Shown: positions 44,004-56,841 of the stretch, piece after piece | Layout of the letters: each line of letters begins with the position of its first letter | Position numbering within the stretch: the first letter of the stretch is position 1 | Source of the DNA: Diabrotica undecimpunctata | Taxonomy: Eukaryota > Arthropoda > Insecta > Coleoptera > Chrysomelidae | Direction of reading: 5' to 3' | NCBI RefSeq assembly: GCF_040954645.1 | Contig: NC_092807.1 | Coordinates: 51,861,481 to 51,925,480, forward strand | DNA length: 64,000 nucleotides | Notes under the pieces: model-generated | Databases searched by the model: none | What the model saw: the letters and a program-made list of their open reading frames with translations, nothing else | Told to the model about the DNA's origin: nothing | Program-made: the position numbers and the translations under genes

Positions 44004-46780
44004 CCACAAGGAAAATAATTCCTGTAGCTGGCTGTATACCACGTATAACAAAAGAGGTTAGTCTTTGTATGTGGGTATATTTTATTTTATAAAAACCCTT
44101 AAAAGGGCAACATTACAAGCACGAACGTTTTCGGAACAACTGTTCCATCATCAGGTTAAAATACCTAAAATAAGTATAAACCATTTAATTACAGCAAATG
44201 TGGTTTAAAATTTTGACTAAGGTTAAAAAAACAATAAAATGGTTATACTTACAGGTTACCATGCCTGAGCCACCAAAATATTTGGGTAAAAACCCTTTAA
44301 AATGAAATGTGTTACCAAAGATTGTACATGATGTTGATAATATTATATGATGTTTAATATTTTAATTAGATTTTACTTCAGGTAACATACACCCATGCTT
44401 AAGTGAGTTCCAGTGTCCGGAGAGTAAACCTCTTCAAACGGACTACGGCTGGCAACTGATTGATAAAATACCCATGAACGGTGTCAAAAACAAAATGTCA
44501 ATGAACCATGAAACAGTGTTAGTTAAACATTATATTACTACAGCCAAAAGATTAAAAAACTTTGATGATGTTAAAATGATAACAGCAATCCAGGTGTTGG
44601 GATTTAAAAATTTTTCTATAATTATGTAATATTGGATATAAAAGATGTAAATTACTGGTGTTGTTGAAGGTCATGTTTAAGAGGATGACGTATGCATTAG
44701 GCAGCTTATGTTACTCTTTATCGTATGGAGTGTGGTCTAAAAGGTGTAATTTGTGAAGAATTAGCTGAAATATATGGAAATGTCCTTTTATGTTGCTATA
44801 AACAAAGAAGAACTAAAAAAAGAATTGAAACAAATGAAAAATGGAAAAACACCCGGGCCTGGAGACATTCCCATCGAGTTGGTGAAACATGGACCGGATG
44901 CTCTTTTGGAAAGCTTAGTGAATATTTTTAATAAATGCTTAATTGAAGGCCAAACGATTCCAGACGATTGGAATTTGGCCCACATTAGCCCCATTTATAA
45001 AAAGGGAGACAGAAAAGAATGCGGAAATTATAAAGGCATTAGCGTAACTAGCTCGCTGGGAAGGTTATATGGTCGTATATTGAAAAGAAGAATAGAAGAG
45101 GAGTATAAAGAAATTGAAGAACAAAGCGGCTTCAGAGCAGGAAGATCGTGCGTGGACAACACATTTACCCTTCAACAAGTAATTGAAAAACGAACAGCTC
45201 GAAACCTCCCTACGCATCTGGTATTTATAGATCTGGAGAAGGCTTATGATACAGTTCCTTTAAAACTCTTATTTAGTGTCTTGACGAAAACGGACCTTAG
45301 TAAAACATATCTAAAAGCAATACTGAACATCTATAAATGTCCTCAAAGCACTGTAAAAACAGGAAATACTTTCTCAAGGGTATTTACAGTAACGAAAGGC
45401 TTGAGACAAGGATGTTGTCTTTCCCCCACCCTATTCAAAATATATATCCAAGAAGCACTGCACCAGTGGAGACAAAAATGTACGGGAATGGGGTTGAAGC
45501 TTAACAACCATTATCTGACAACGCTGTTCTTTGCAGATGATCAAGTACTAATTGCAAGCTGTGAAGAAGATGCAGATTATATGCTTAGAAAGCTCAAAGA
45601 TGAATACGAAAAATGGGGGATGAGTATGAATATGTCTAAAACAGAATATATGCGAATAGGCAGTGAAGACTAAGACCCGGATTTGGAAATTAGACAAATG
45701 AAAAGGTGCTACGAATACAAATATTTGGGAAGTATTATCTGCAGTAAAGGCACAACGGAACGAGATATAGACTATAGAGTGCAACAAGGCAGGAAGAGTG
45801 TTCAAATTCTGAATTCGATACTTTGGTCCAACAAAGCTACTATGAAAACTAAAATGACTATCTACAAAGTAATTGTAGAGCCCATTCTTACATATGGAGC
45901 AGAATGTTGGCAAATGACAGTAAAAGGAAAGAAAAAAATTGACACGGTTGAAATGGACTACCTAAGAAGAGCTTGCCGTATATCAAGAGTAGAACGTATA
46001 CCTAATTCTGAAATTAGAAGAAAAACAGATAGAGTACATACAACTTCTGAAAGAATAGAAACTAGACAGTTAATATGGTATGGACACGTACAGAGGATGG
46101 ACGACAACAGATGGCCAAAAAGAGCTATGGAATACAATCCAAGTAATAGAAGGAAACGAGGAAGACCAGCCAAGTCTTGGATACAAGGTGTTATGGAAAC
46201 CATGAAAGACAGAGCCATTGATGAAGACACCTGGAGAGATAGAAAAAGATGGCGATCGAAATGCGGGAAGCGGCAGAAGCTGTAGGATCCCCGCTTATAT
46301 ATATATACTAACACTGTTTCATGGTTCATTGACATTTTGTTTTTGACACCGTTCATGGGTATTTTATCAATCAGTTGCCAGCCGTAGTCCGTTTGAAGAG
46401 GTTTACTCTCCGGACACTGGAACTCACTTAAGCATGGGTGTATGTTACCTGAAGTAAAATCTAATTAAAATATTAAACATCATATAATATTATCAACATC
46501 ATGTACAATCTTTGGTAACACATTTCATTTTAAAGGGTTTTTACCCAAATATTTTGGTGGCTCAGGCATGGTAACCTGTAAGTATAACCATTTTATTGTT
46601 TTTTTAACCTTAGTCAAAATTTTAAACCACGTTTGCTGTAATTAAATGGTTTATACTTATTTTAGGTATTTTAACCTGATAATGGAACAGTTGTTCCGAA
46701 AACGTTCGTGCTTGTAATGTTGCCCTTTTAAGGGTTTTTATAAAATAAAATATACCCACATACAAAGACTAACCTCTTTT
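44004..46780. mobile_element. 2.8-kb element with about 475-bp inverted repeats and internal RT
   Basis: The left arm 44,050-44,524 is a near-exact inverse of the right arm 46,307-46,780. Identical 16-mers attaatctctaaaaat at 43,988-44,003 and 46,781-46,796 flank the unit, consistent with a target duplication, although 46 bp (44,004-44,049) lie between the left 16-mer and the left arm. The arms contain outward-facing hammerhead-like hairpins. A plus-strand LINE RT lies between the arms; I read it as a passenger. A single-arm relative is at about 48,990-49,250. Confidence 0.75.
44774..46285 (+). pseudogene. LINE endonuclease-RT, RT part, one premature stop
   Basis: The frame runs from ATG 44,774 through INKEELKKELKQMKNGKTPG, SPIYKKGDRKECGNYKGI, FRAGRSCVDNTFTLQQV, LVFIDLEKAYDTV, GLRQGCCLSPTLFKIY and an intact FFADDQVLIA box to a TAA at 45,671-45,673. 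It then continues in the same frame with MKRCYEYKYLGSIICSKG, YGAECWQMTVKGKKKID, WYGHVQRMDDNRW and GRPAKSWIQGV to a final stop at 46,283-46,285. The single TAA is the only lesion seen in this half. The endonuclease half is missing, and the 3' end abuts the right inverted-repeat arm through a short (TA)n. Confidence 0.85.
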
Positions 46781-46796
46781 ATTAATCTCTAAAAAT

Positions 46797-47556
46797 TTAA
46801 ATTACAGTTCTGTCGTAGCTTGTCACAAATTTCTCAATTCGAGTCTATGTTTTCTATGACAAGGGCGGCATCTGAGAGTGGGCATGCTGATTGTTATTTA
46901 TTCTGTGATATAACTGTCCTGCTAATTATCCCAGATCTGTTGACTTAGAAATATGGTAAGGAAAAAATGTAACCTGCAACGATGTTAGTTCTCCTGTCAC
47001 TCTAGTTACTATTTTACTTTCAAAAGTTAAAACCGAGAAAAATAGATTTTGACTTTTATATAAAAATCTAGATTTCTGATTTTCTTAAAATAATTTCATT
47101 GAAAAGCCTTAATAACTTATAGAAATTATATATGTACATACATTGAAAAATTTCGAATTTTTCCAGTCAAGATGGAACATGTCCACACTTTAACAAGGCG
47201 CCATGACATCATAATATCATCTTTTATATCACATATTTTAGTAACTTTTAGTGTGTCATAATTTTAGGCAGATAACAAATAATTATTACATATTTACAGT
47301 CTTGAACACAGTACCATTGAATAGTGCATCTCTGTTTCCTATAGCTCAAATAAATATCCATTTGAAGGTTTTCGGGAACACCTACTACGCAATATCTTTT
47401 TTTATAAAAGGGAAATTATATCTAAAAAAAAGTAAATAACTTATAAATAAAGTCAAATAATAGCTACAAAAATACTTAAAACAGGTAAGATATTACATTC
47501 TATTATACATACACCAGTAAATTTAAAGGAACATATATAAAATATAATTATTGAAG
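46797..47556. other. No gene recognised
   Basis: AT-rich interval with short unsupported frames. Its start contains the right partner of the outer inverted pair (46,874-46,916). Confidence 0.4.
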
Positions 47557-48580
<1,024 letters not shown>

Positions 48581-48583
48581 GAT

Positions 48584-48961
48584 GATGTTAAAGTTTTTAA
48601 CAGATATCCTCCATGGATAGACGTAAGACTCCCAATTTAGGAGACTTTAAAGTCATTCCATACATAACATTTGTTTTAAAATGTTTAAACATAATTTTAA
48701 GGGTACATTACACTTCAACCCCAACATATTAATGTTTTTAATGTTATAAGTAGCAATAAATAAAACTTTAACATATTCATTTAACACATTGTTAGCTAGT
48801 GTCGCATTAAGACCAATACTACAAGTTACATTGACTGCTTTGTTCGCTTACATCGCCCTAAAAATGTCATTTTAATCAGTTGCCATCGTCTCAGGGTCCG
48901 AAAATTCCAAATTGGGAGTCCTACGTTATCATGCAGGATATCTCTTAAAAACTGTAACATC
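48584..48961. mobile_element. MITE with about 54-bp inverted repeats
   Basis: The left arm 48,584-48,639 (gatgttaaagtttttaacag...) and right arm 48,909-48,961 (...ctcttaaaaactgtaacatc) are inverse copies with a few mismatches. About 270 bp of non-coding DNA lies between. It sits directly after the (GAT)n tail of the LINE. No clear target duplication was found. Confidence 0.75.
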
Positions 48962-48989
48962 ACACCAACTTATTAAGAAAGATGTAATA

Positions 48990-49250
48990 AGTAAAAACTT
49001 TTGTACAATTTTAAATTTTAAGGGTTTTTTAGCCAAACGTTTAGTGTCTTGACTCATGTACATCTGGTGAGTATTTTACCACATTGCTTTTTTAACCTTA
49101 GTCAAAATTTAATCTTTACGTTTGTATTCACTAAAGTGGTAATATTTATTTCAAGTAAATGCACTGATAATGGACTTGTTAGTCCGAAAATGTTCTGTTT
49201 GTGATGTAGCCCGAAAGGATCTTTGTAATTATAAACTTTTTATAAAGGAT
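48990..49250 (+). repeat. Single-arm relative of the 44-46.8 kb inverted repeat
   Basis: The string ttttttaaccttagtcaaaa and the following layout, including a hairpin at 49,164-49,189 (ctgataatggactTGTTagtccgaaa), parallel the right arm at 46,590-46,760. It is diverged and unpaired. Confidence 0.65.
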
Positions 49251-50489
49251 TTTTAAATACAACTTCTGTGAGATGGAAATAATTTCAAGCCATAGCCTAT
49301 AAACCAGGAAAACAATGTAGAACAACGAAAGAGTCTTCATACGCTAAGTAATGATAGAATTAGTTTAGTCTTTTACTAACACTGCTCTATCATATATTTA
49401 ATCACAAAGGCAAAACATTGTCGTTAGTAGTTCCATTATAACTTACGAGGAAAATCAGAAAAGATATCAAGATACTATCCGTACTTGGATAGTATCAACT
49501 GCAACATTAACTGGCACCATTAAGATTCCAAAATTCTTGACAAACACAGATATTTTTTGGCAAGAATTGTCAATGTCGCTCTGTAGTTACTGGCGAGCTT
49601 GCCTAAGTCGGTCTCTCGTCCTTCTTCAACTACTCACTACCGCACTTACAGTCGCGAAAGGGCCGTCTCGTTATCACCGCTCTGTTTACCGAATGATGCA
49701 TTAGACAGCAGTATTTCTCTACCGATATCGGTCAAATTATAACCTTCTAAATCACTTAATCTTGTTTCTTTCTCTTAGATTTATTTACGATACAAGCTTT
49801 ATTTTATTATACTTGTTTGAATCTTTTTTCAATTTTTTTTTGAATTTGTACAATTGGTCCATTTGACGGATGGATTTTAACAGATTTGTCATTTATATAA
49901 GCCATTCCATTACTGACTTTTTTCCATCTCCATAATATTTTGCTGGCTTCTGAAACCCTGTGGTTTCAGAATTGTATTGTCAGTGGTTTATTTTTCGACG
50001 CGATGATCTTTGCATTTTATCTTGAAGGTCTTGGGGAAACAAGTTTATTGCTTCTTATATATGTCTTTATGTAGCTCTTTAATACATTGCTCCCTTTATT
50101 ATTTAATTTTGTTGTCACTACTGTTCTTTCGTTAATTTTCACATCGGCATTATCACATAAAGCTCATGTCCTTTTTTACTCCTTTATAATTGCGTCAGAT
50201 TCCCCATTTTTTAGCTTTAGTCAGAATTACTGAAAAGGCAGCAAGCCTTTTCAATAATCCAGACATTATGTTTGCACCTTCATGTTCTCCGTTCTTTATA
50301 CTTATAAGCTATTACTTTATAATATTAAATAAAAAATTATTAATAAATCAAGGTAATTATTATATCTGAAAATTTTTAAAACTGTGTTTACATCGTTATT
50401 GTAACTGACCTGAATGTTAATAAAATAAAAGGGATTTTTTATTACTAGCGTCTCAAATTAAACAGTGTGTCGATTTGCTTTTTACTTAC
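49251..50489. other. No exon recognised
   Basis: This should be intron or the 3' part of the minus-strand gene at 50,490-56,841, but I could not define another exon. Confidence 0.35.
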
Positions 50490-50696
50490 CGTCATTTTTC
50501 GACACAGTCTCCTCTCTCCGATTTAAATTTTGATTAATTTTCTTAGCGCTTTGACCCGAATTCAAATTTTCCCCGTGATAGTCATTAAGATCTTCAACTA
50601 CAATGGATCCGTTATTTGATAAGGAAACTATATTTACTCTATCTCTGTTATCGATACTAGATTTCTTCGACGCTGTTGAACTTACATTTAGTTGAT
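50490..50696 (-). CDS. Internal exon of unknown minus-strand gene
   Basis: On the minus strand a tttttcttgtag acceptor precedes 207 nt open in one frame and a GACG/GTAAGTAAA donor follows. The peptide is polar and Ser/Asn/Lys-rich (QLNVSSTASKKSSIDNRD, SLSNNGSIVVEDLND, KKINQNLNRREETVSK). It begins two bases into a codon and ends one base into a codon, so removing it would keep frame. The incoming phase matches the outgoing phase of the exon at 56,057-56,841. No known domain was recognised; it is likely a disordered linker. Confidence 0.55.
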
Positions 50697-52067
50697 CTAC
50701 AAGAAAAAAGTTATATTAATTAAAAGTTAATTCTCATAAAACATTCGCTCATTAAAGTGGTCATTCTAATCCATTCACTGGCCACTTTAGTGTAAAACAT
50801 TGGATTGGGATAATGAGGTATAAATATAAAGGGGTAGTATTTGCTATAGCTTGACTAATTTTATTGATATAAAAGAAAGGGAACTTAAAAGGTGTAAAGA
50901 GTTATAAAATTTTGTGTGGCCCTGTATAAGATTTTCAAAACACGCAATACATATTTTCGAATGTTTATCTTCAAATTGCCTTGAGTTTATAAAAAATAAA
51001 TAATAATAAATAATTTTTATATTAAAAATCTAAATAATACACTATAAGTACTTATCATTTTTAAACTGCGCCTTATGAAATTTATCTGATTGGTTACAGA
51101 AATCACACGATACCAATCTCGCATAATTTCGGCAGAAAGCCAGTCTAGGAAAATCACGTATTTCATATCAGACATCGGTTGTGAGGAGCTATAGTGTTGT
51201 GTTTCTTTCGGTCCACCAGAAGGAAAAATACACTTATTTAAATATATAATAACTTTGTTTCTCTTCGCTTGATTTTTTTTGGTGGATGGATGTACGTATT
51301 TATTTCCTTACTTGTTACGACACATGTTACTTCCGACATGTTACGTCGCCTGAGGTGTAAGTAGAATTTTGTATGCAGATACATTAAAGGCATTTCTGTT
51401 CTTTTCCGGCCGATGTACCAATGGACCCTCCAGATGAGTAAACTTCATTTCCTATTTAATTTGTTTACAATCCCAGTATTAATAAGAAAAGGATTTCAAA
51501 GACAAATGAAATAGTTTTTTTTTTATAATTTTAAGGTTGCATCACTTTTTTACTACTTTAACATTATGTTAAATAAATTAGAAAATCTTAATCTTTTCTT
51601 AAGTTTTTTTAAGTATGTGAAAGCAATTTTGGTAAATTGTTAAATAATTAAAAATTTCTATATTTTCTTAAAACTCTATGAAAATATGAAAAAAATATTC
51701 TTTAGATGCTGGCAACCAAAGAGAAATTTAATTCATTTAAACTTAACTTATACATTATACCTTGATAAGAGTAGTTCAAAAATTAAAACTGCAGTAAACG
51801 TATCAACGAAATTTAGTTTGTTTATTTACATTTTGTTGAAAATCAAGTTCAAACATGCATGTAAAATGAAATTATGTATCTAAGTTCAAGTGATCATAAT
51901 ATGTAAGAGTGCTAAGTATATTGTTTAAATTTATATAGGTACAACGTCGCATGGCTTAAAAAAATTAAATGGATAATAGGAGCTGGTTGCACTAGGTTTT
52001 ACTTTCCCATAATATGGGGTAAGTCGACTACAACGTCATTTTATTCATTTAACTACTTGTAAACATC
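50697..52067. other. Intron of the minus-strand gene, no other feature
   Basis: AT-rich putative intron sequence. A weak inverted pair (ttaaagtggtca and tggccactttag) lies near 50,752-50,793. Confidence 0.4.
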
Positions 52068-52470
52068 ACTTGGACCTTACCTGAAGCATCACTGAAGAGA
52101 CTCGAAGCATTTGAGATGTGGTGCTATAGACGCATGTTAAGGATTTCTTAGATAGACAGAGTTACCAATGAAGAAGTGCTACATAGAATGGGTAAAGAGC
52201 GCGAACTAGTCATAACCATAAAACGTCGCAAACTAGAATACCTGAGCCATATAATGCGCAATGAGCAACGATACAACCTGCTTCGGACCATACTTCAAGG
52301 TAAAGTGCATGGGAAAAGAGGTCCAGGACGAAGAAGAATATCCTGGCTGCATAACCTGCGAAAATGGTTTAACTTAACCACTACCGGACTTTTCAGGGCA
52401 GCAGTCAACAAAGTCAGAATAGCCATGTTAGTGTCCAACATCCGTAACGGATAGGCACCATAAGAAGAAG
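52068..52470 (+). pseudogene. LINE RT C-terminal fragment with (AAG)n tail
   Basis: Plus-strand reading gives WTLPEASLKRLEAFEMW, a stop after RRMLRIS, then DRVTNEEVLHRMGKERELV, RRKLEYLSHIMRNEQRYN, GPGRRRISWLHNLRKW and FRAAVNKVRIAMLVSN, ending at 52,454 and followed by an aagaagaagaa tail. It is the C terminus of the family also seen at 58,052-58,936 and lies antisense within the intron of the host gene. Confidence 0.8.
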
Positions 52471-52548
52471 AAACAACAAGAGGCTATTGGAAATAAATTT
52501 TGCTTTTAAAACAATATATTTAATCATGAAATAAAATTTTACCAAAAA

Positions 52549-53090
52549 CTATATTTGTGTAATGCAAAAGAGAACGAGATATGAGACTGCTGTCTTTTTG
52601 TCTATTATAAGATGTAGGTACGTTGGTTTTGTCAAAACAAATATAATCTGGTCATTAAGTGCTACTGTAATATCCTGAATAGAAGGAAAATAAAACTTTA
52701 ATATCATCTTTTGAAGATTTCCGGAGACAGCTGACTTCAACTTCGTTAGCAAAACATTGTAGGACTTTTGCAACGTAATGATGAAACTTCTTAGGATTAC
52801 CGACAATTGGAATTTTGATTAGGAGAAAGTCATCTGAAACTGCATTCGGGTTAATTTTTTCCTCTATAGGATGAGTCGGAGACTTCATTAAAAATCAGCT
52901 GCGGACTCTAAATCAGAAAGATCAATATTTTCTTTATCATTACTAGCGTCCCAAGTTACTGGGAATAATTTCTTCTTGGCTTTTTTTATTGGCCTCGTGT
53001 TTAGTAACAATTTAGTTTTCGCTTCCAATCCTTTTTGATCTGTTGCACATAATCAGAAGATGTGATAACTTCTGCTGGAGGACATATTTT
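52549..53090 (-). pseudogene. Fragment like the Tigger/pogo transposase C terminus
   Basis: The minus strand has an ITSSDYVQQIKKDWKRK segment, then after breaks DFLLIKIP, KKFHHYVAKVLQCFANEVEV, SCLRKSSK and, in another frame, FPSIQDITVALNDQIIF. This order resembles the C-terminal extension carried by many insect Tigger-type proteins (a YYVG-like strand, FLRKS, FP-D-I). The match is by pattern only and the DDE core is absent. Confidence 0.4.
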
Positions 53091-53266
53091 ATTTCTCTTA
53101 TTTTGATTTATTACTGGCGATTATTTAACATGTCGAAGTAATTACAAGTTAATTACAATAATAATTTTAGGTTAGAGGGTAATAGTTATACCTCCCTAAA
53201 ACCGCGATTGTCGGTGAAAGTCGGCTACTCAGGGACTCAGTTGTTTTGCTATCGAAGTAAACAGTG

Positions 53267-53391
53267 GTGGGATGACGATGAGTAGAATACTATTTTGCTG
53301 ACGTCACGTTGCCTAGCAACCGTCGATTCTATTCGTCGTTGTTATGCAACATGGCGTCAGCAAAATAGTATTCTACTCATCGTGGCCCCAC
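53267..53391. mobile_element. Palindromic mini-element, about 54-bp arms
   Basis: ggtgggatgacgatgagtag at 53,267 reads inversely from 53,391 with five or so mismatches, leaving an 18-nt centre. The identical core agtagaatactattttgctg of both arms is fully conserved. It lies 40 bp upstream of the IS630-like transposase and could be a MITE or part of that element's end. Confidence 0.8.
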
Positions 53392-53431
53392 CGCAGGACA
53401 TGACTCACATATCGATTAGATTATCTAAGCA

Positions 53432-54831
53432 ATGAACACGTATTTTATTGTTGTGAGTAATATGGAAAGTGAAAGCAGTAAAAGTAAACGACGTCCAAGT
53501 TTTTCGATGGGAGAAAAAACTATTATATTCAATGTGTATTGTGGACTCCGTGAAAGGAATAAAAGTATGTTGGTCAACGATGAAGTTACCCTATGCAGTG
53601 ATTTGACTAAAATGTCGACGAGAAGTGTATACAGAATTGTAAACAATTTTAAACAAAGTGAAGGAAAATTGGATGGCGGACCTGTTGAAACCATTGAAAT
53701 CAGAGGTAGAAAACGCATCCAGCTTGAAGATCATACCAAATATGCTATTCGGACGAAATTTCATGCTTTCTTTTTTCGGAACGAAATCCCAACCTTTAAG
53801 AAAGTTGAAGTTGAAATAAATTCTGATAATTCAATACCCAAAATATCACGACGTGTTTTATTGAAAAAATTAGAACAAATAAACATTAAATATATGAAAA
53901 GAAGCAGGAATAGTGTACTTTTAGAAAAAGATGAAATTGTTTTGTGGCGGAGAAATTACTTAAAAAAATCCGAGAGTATCGTCGTGAAGGACGAAAAGTA
54001 TACTATTTAGATGAAACTTGGCTAAATCAAGGTCATACTGTCTCAAAGGTGTGGCAAGATTTGGAAATTAAAAGTGGTCGACAAGCCTTCATTGAAGAGC
54101 TTTCATTAGGTTTAAAAACACCAGTGGGTAAAGAACGGAGGCTCATAATAACACATATAGGCAGCGATTTGGGTTTTTTAGATAACAGCTTGTTATTATT
54201 CGAATCCAAGAAAACCAACGATTACCATGAGGAAATTGACGCTCAAAGATTCGAAGGTTGGTTTTCAAATATTCTACCAAACCTTGAAGCAAATTCTATC
54301 GTTGTTATGGACAATGCGTCATACCACAGTCGGCGGTTAGAGCCATCACCAACGACTGCCTGGCAAAAAGGTGAAATCATCAACTGGCTCTCTCAAAAAA
54401 ATATACCATTCGATGACAACATGTTGAAAGTACAATTATTATTAAACCTCGCGAGGATACATATACCCGTTTTCAAGAAATATGCAGTCGATGAAATGGC
54501 TCGTGCAAAACAACATAATTGTACGTCGCCTCTCTCCTTATCATTGTGAGCTGAACACTATCGAGCTTATATAGGCTCAAATAAAAAACCAAGTGGCAAG
54601 AGAAAACTTAGTTTTAAAATGAAGGAGGTGAAGTGCTTGTTAGCTACTGCCATACAAAATGTCATACCTGAGTCTTGGAAAAATTGTATAAGACACACTA
54701 TAAAAGAAGATAGAATGTGGGACTTAGACACAAGAGTGGACATTTCGGTTGAACCATTAATTATCAATGTAAATATTAGTGATCGCGATAGCTCTTCATC
54801 AGCCTACGAGTCGTCTTCATACGATGATTAA
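53432..54831 (+). pseudogene. IS630/Tc1-superfamily transposase, frameshifted
   Basis: The first frame (53,432-54,010, likely start MESESSKSKRRPSF at 53,462) has an N-terminal DNA-binding region including LTKMSTRSVYRIVNNFK. A frameshift near 53,945-54,005 leads to the DDE domain: VYYLDETWLNQGHT (first Asp), SIVVMDNASYHSR (second Asp) and, after another frameshift near 54,520, LSPYHCELNTIELI followed by TAG where the family has Trp. The tail (MKEVKCLLATAIQNV, then an acidic Ser-rich end) closes at 54,831. Three lesions are seen. It lies in the plus orientation inside an intron of the minus-strand host gene. Confidence 0.82.
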
Positions 54832-56056
54832 TATTTTGACTTCTTGTGGGGGTCGAACCATTTTATCAAGATTACTTTCGTATGTAAGTAAGTTTATTTT
54901 GTTAACCTAGTTTTCAAACTAAAATACGTTTTGCATCAATATACTTTGCTCTTAAAAAAATGAATACTTCTTATATATATTAGGTATATTCGATTCGATT
55001 TATTTTATTTAATTATAATATATATGTGTGTGTGTTTATATGTTCACTAAAAGTAAAAGTTCACTTCATGTAATTTGCAAGTTCAGAATTGGATTTTCCT
55101 AATTCTGTAAATTAGTATATTTAAAATATAAGTAATTCCAATGAAAAGAAACCTTTCATTGAAATAACAGCAGGGTAGATTTACCTGCCTTTTCGATAAT
55201 TAATTTTTGTAACAAACAAAAAATTTCATTAAAAAAGTTATAGTTTGTCATTAAATGTCATAGAAAGTTTCTTTGTCTCGTATGTTTTGTACAAAATTAT
55301 GGAATTTGAAAGTAGTTTTTTGAGAAGTGTTTTTTTTGTGATAAGAAGTATTCACTTCAAAAGTTAAATATGTCTCATATCATATTATGTTGCGATAGCT
55401 CATTAACCCTTATCCGGACAAGGTGGGCCAACGGGCCCGAGACGCCAATTATTTTATCATTTTTAAAATTCACTGCAGCAATGTGAACGATACGCTACTG
55501 AATGCTAAGCTAGGAAATCAATGAGCAATTTATCCCTCTCTATATTATGAAAACGTTGATCTACTATTCCTTTCTACCGGTCCTAGAATACGATGTTGTC
55601 ATGTATGACTTTTACAAAGAATATTATCCTACTTTAGATGTTTTCTATATATAAGTATTGTATATAAATATAATATTATACATAAATATTGATGTTATTA
55701 AATACATTTTATTAGATACCTTAACAAATATAAACGATCATTAATATGATAATTTTGCTGCATGTCAATAATTAAATTATAAATTGCTAGAATATCTATT
55801 ATCACAAACTGGCAACGATGTTGTCGCTTTATCGCATTCACAGTTCTGAGAATTAACTGCCTATATTTTTGGAATAAGAGTATAGTTAACCGTTCTTGAC
55901 AACCCACGCTAGTGTATTGAGGTACGTAGAGTTACCGAATGTTCGTTCGTTTTCTAGTAATACATAACCGTTTCTTGCTAGAGTGTCAATTCGGTAGTAT
56001 TGTAAAGTAGTATATAAAGGACGCAGAAATTAGTGGGAGAAAATTATATGCCTTAC
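54832..56056. other. Intron sequence, no gene recognised
   Basis: Putative intron of the minus-strand gene downstream of the exon at 56,057. It shows only short frames. A locally GC-rich patch (ggtgggccaacgggcccgag) lies at about 55,422-55,441. Confidence 0.4.
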
Positions 56057-56841
56057 CTTCATTCTCTTTATCAGCCATTTCGGTAACAGTCAGTCCTCTT
56101 GTGTGTAAAGCTTTTAATAAATTCCTATTGAATTTATCAGATTCGTTAGAACTGTGCTCCCTACTTTCTAGTAGAGGTTTATTGCCTAATAATTCTGTAT
56201 TAGTTGAACTTTGTGCAACAGCAGAGGTTCTAGATTTTTTACTGATATTCGAGCCTTCAAATTGAATTTTTCTTTTAGCGAACTGTTGTTGATATTGTTT
56301 ATAAGCATTAAACAGATTATTTGGACTATTACCCCAATTATTTCGTCGAATTTGATTCCTCCCAGTTGTTTTCTGTTCAGATATTTTTTGTACAATGTAA
56401 CTTGGGATACTCGAACTGCCTTGATTACCAATTGACGGAAAAATTACTTTTGCTGCAGATGTTGATGGTTTGATTGCAGAGTTTGTTGCGCTACTAGAAC
56501 TTCGTTGATTACCAGTTGACGGGAAAAGTACTTTTGCTGCAGATGTTGATGGTTTGATTGCAGAGTTTGTTGCGATACTAGAATTTCGTTTATTACCAGT
56601 TGACGAAAAAGCTACTTTTGCTGTAGATGTCGATGGAGTATTAATATCATCTATTATTATAGTATTTGGTTCAGTTTGTACACTTACTGATGGCAATGTG
56701 TCTATTATATTATTATTAGTCCGTTGTTCTTTGCGTAGGTTTTGTCTAGAAATCGAAACATTAGCAATTTTGTCCACTTCCTTAAGTATATTTTGAAATT
56801 GCGGCAAAGCCCTGAGTTTGTTTTCAAATTCTTTCAAAGAC
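56057..56841 (-). CDS. Large exon of unknown minus-strand gene with 28-residue repeats
   Basis: A 785-nt open segment is bounded on the minus strand by an acceptor (acattttag/GTC at 56,842) and a donor (GAAG/GTAAGGC at 56,056). The peptide starts LKEFENKLRALPQFQNILK, a possible short helical region, then becomes Ser/Thr/Asn-rich. Residues from about 68 to 151 (56,385-56,636) are three tandem 28-residue units of the form PSTSAAKVLFPSTGNQ... with unit 3 most diverged. A basic stretch (FAKRKIQFEGSNISKKSR) could be a nuclear signal. It ends EMADKENE plus one base; the exon at 50,490-50,696 supplies a matching phase, making GAT (Asp) at the junction. No known family recognised and no start codon in the window. 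Confidence 0.65.
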
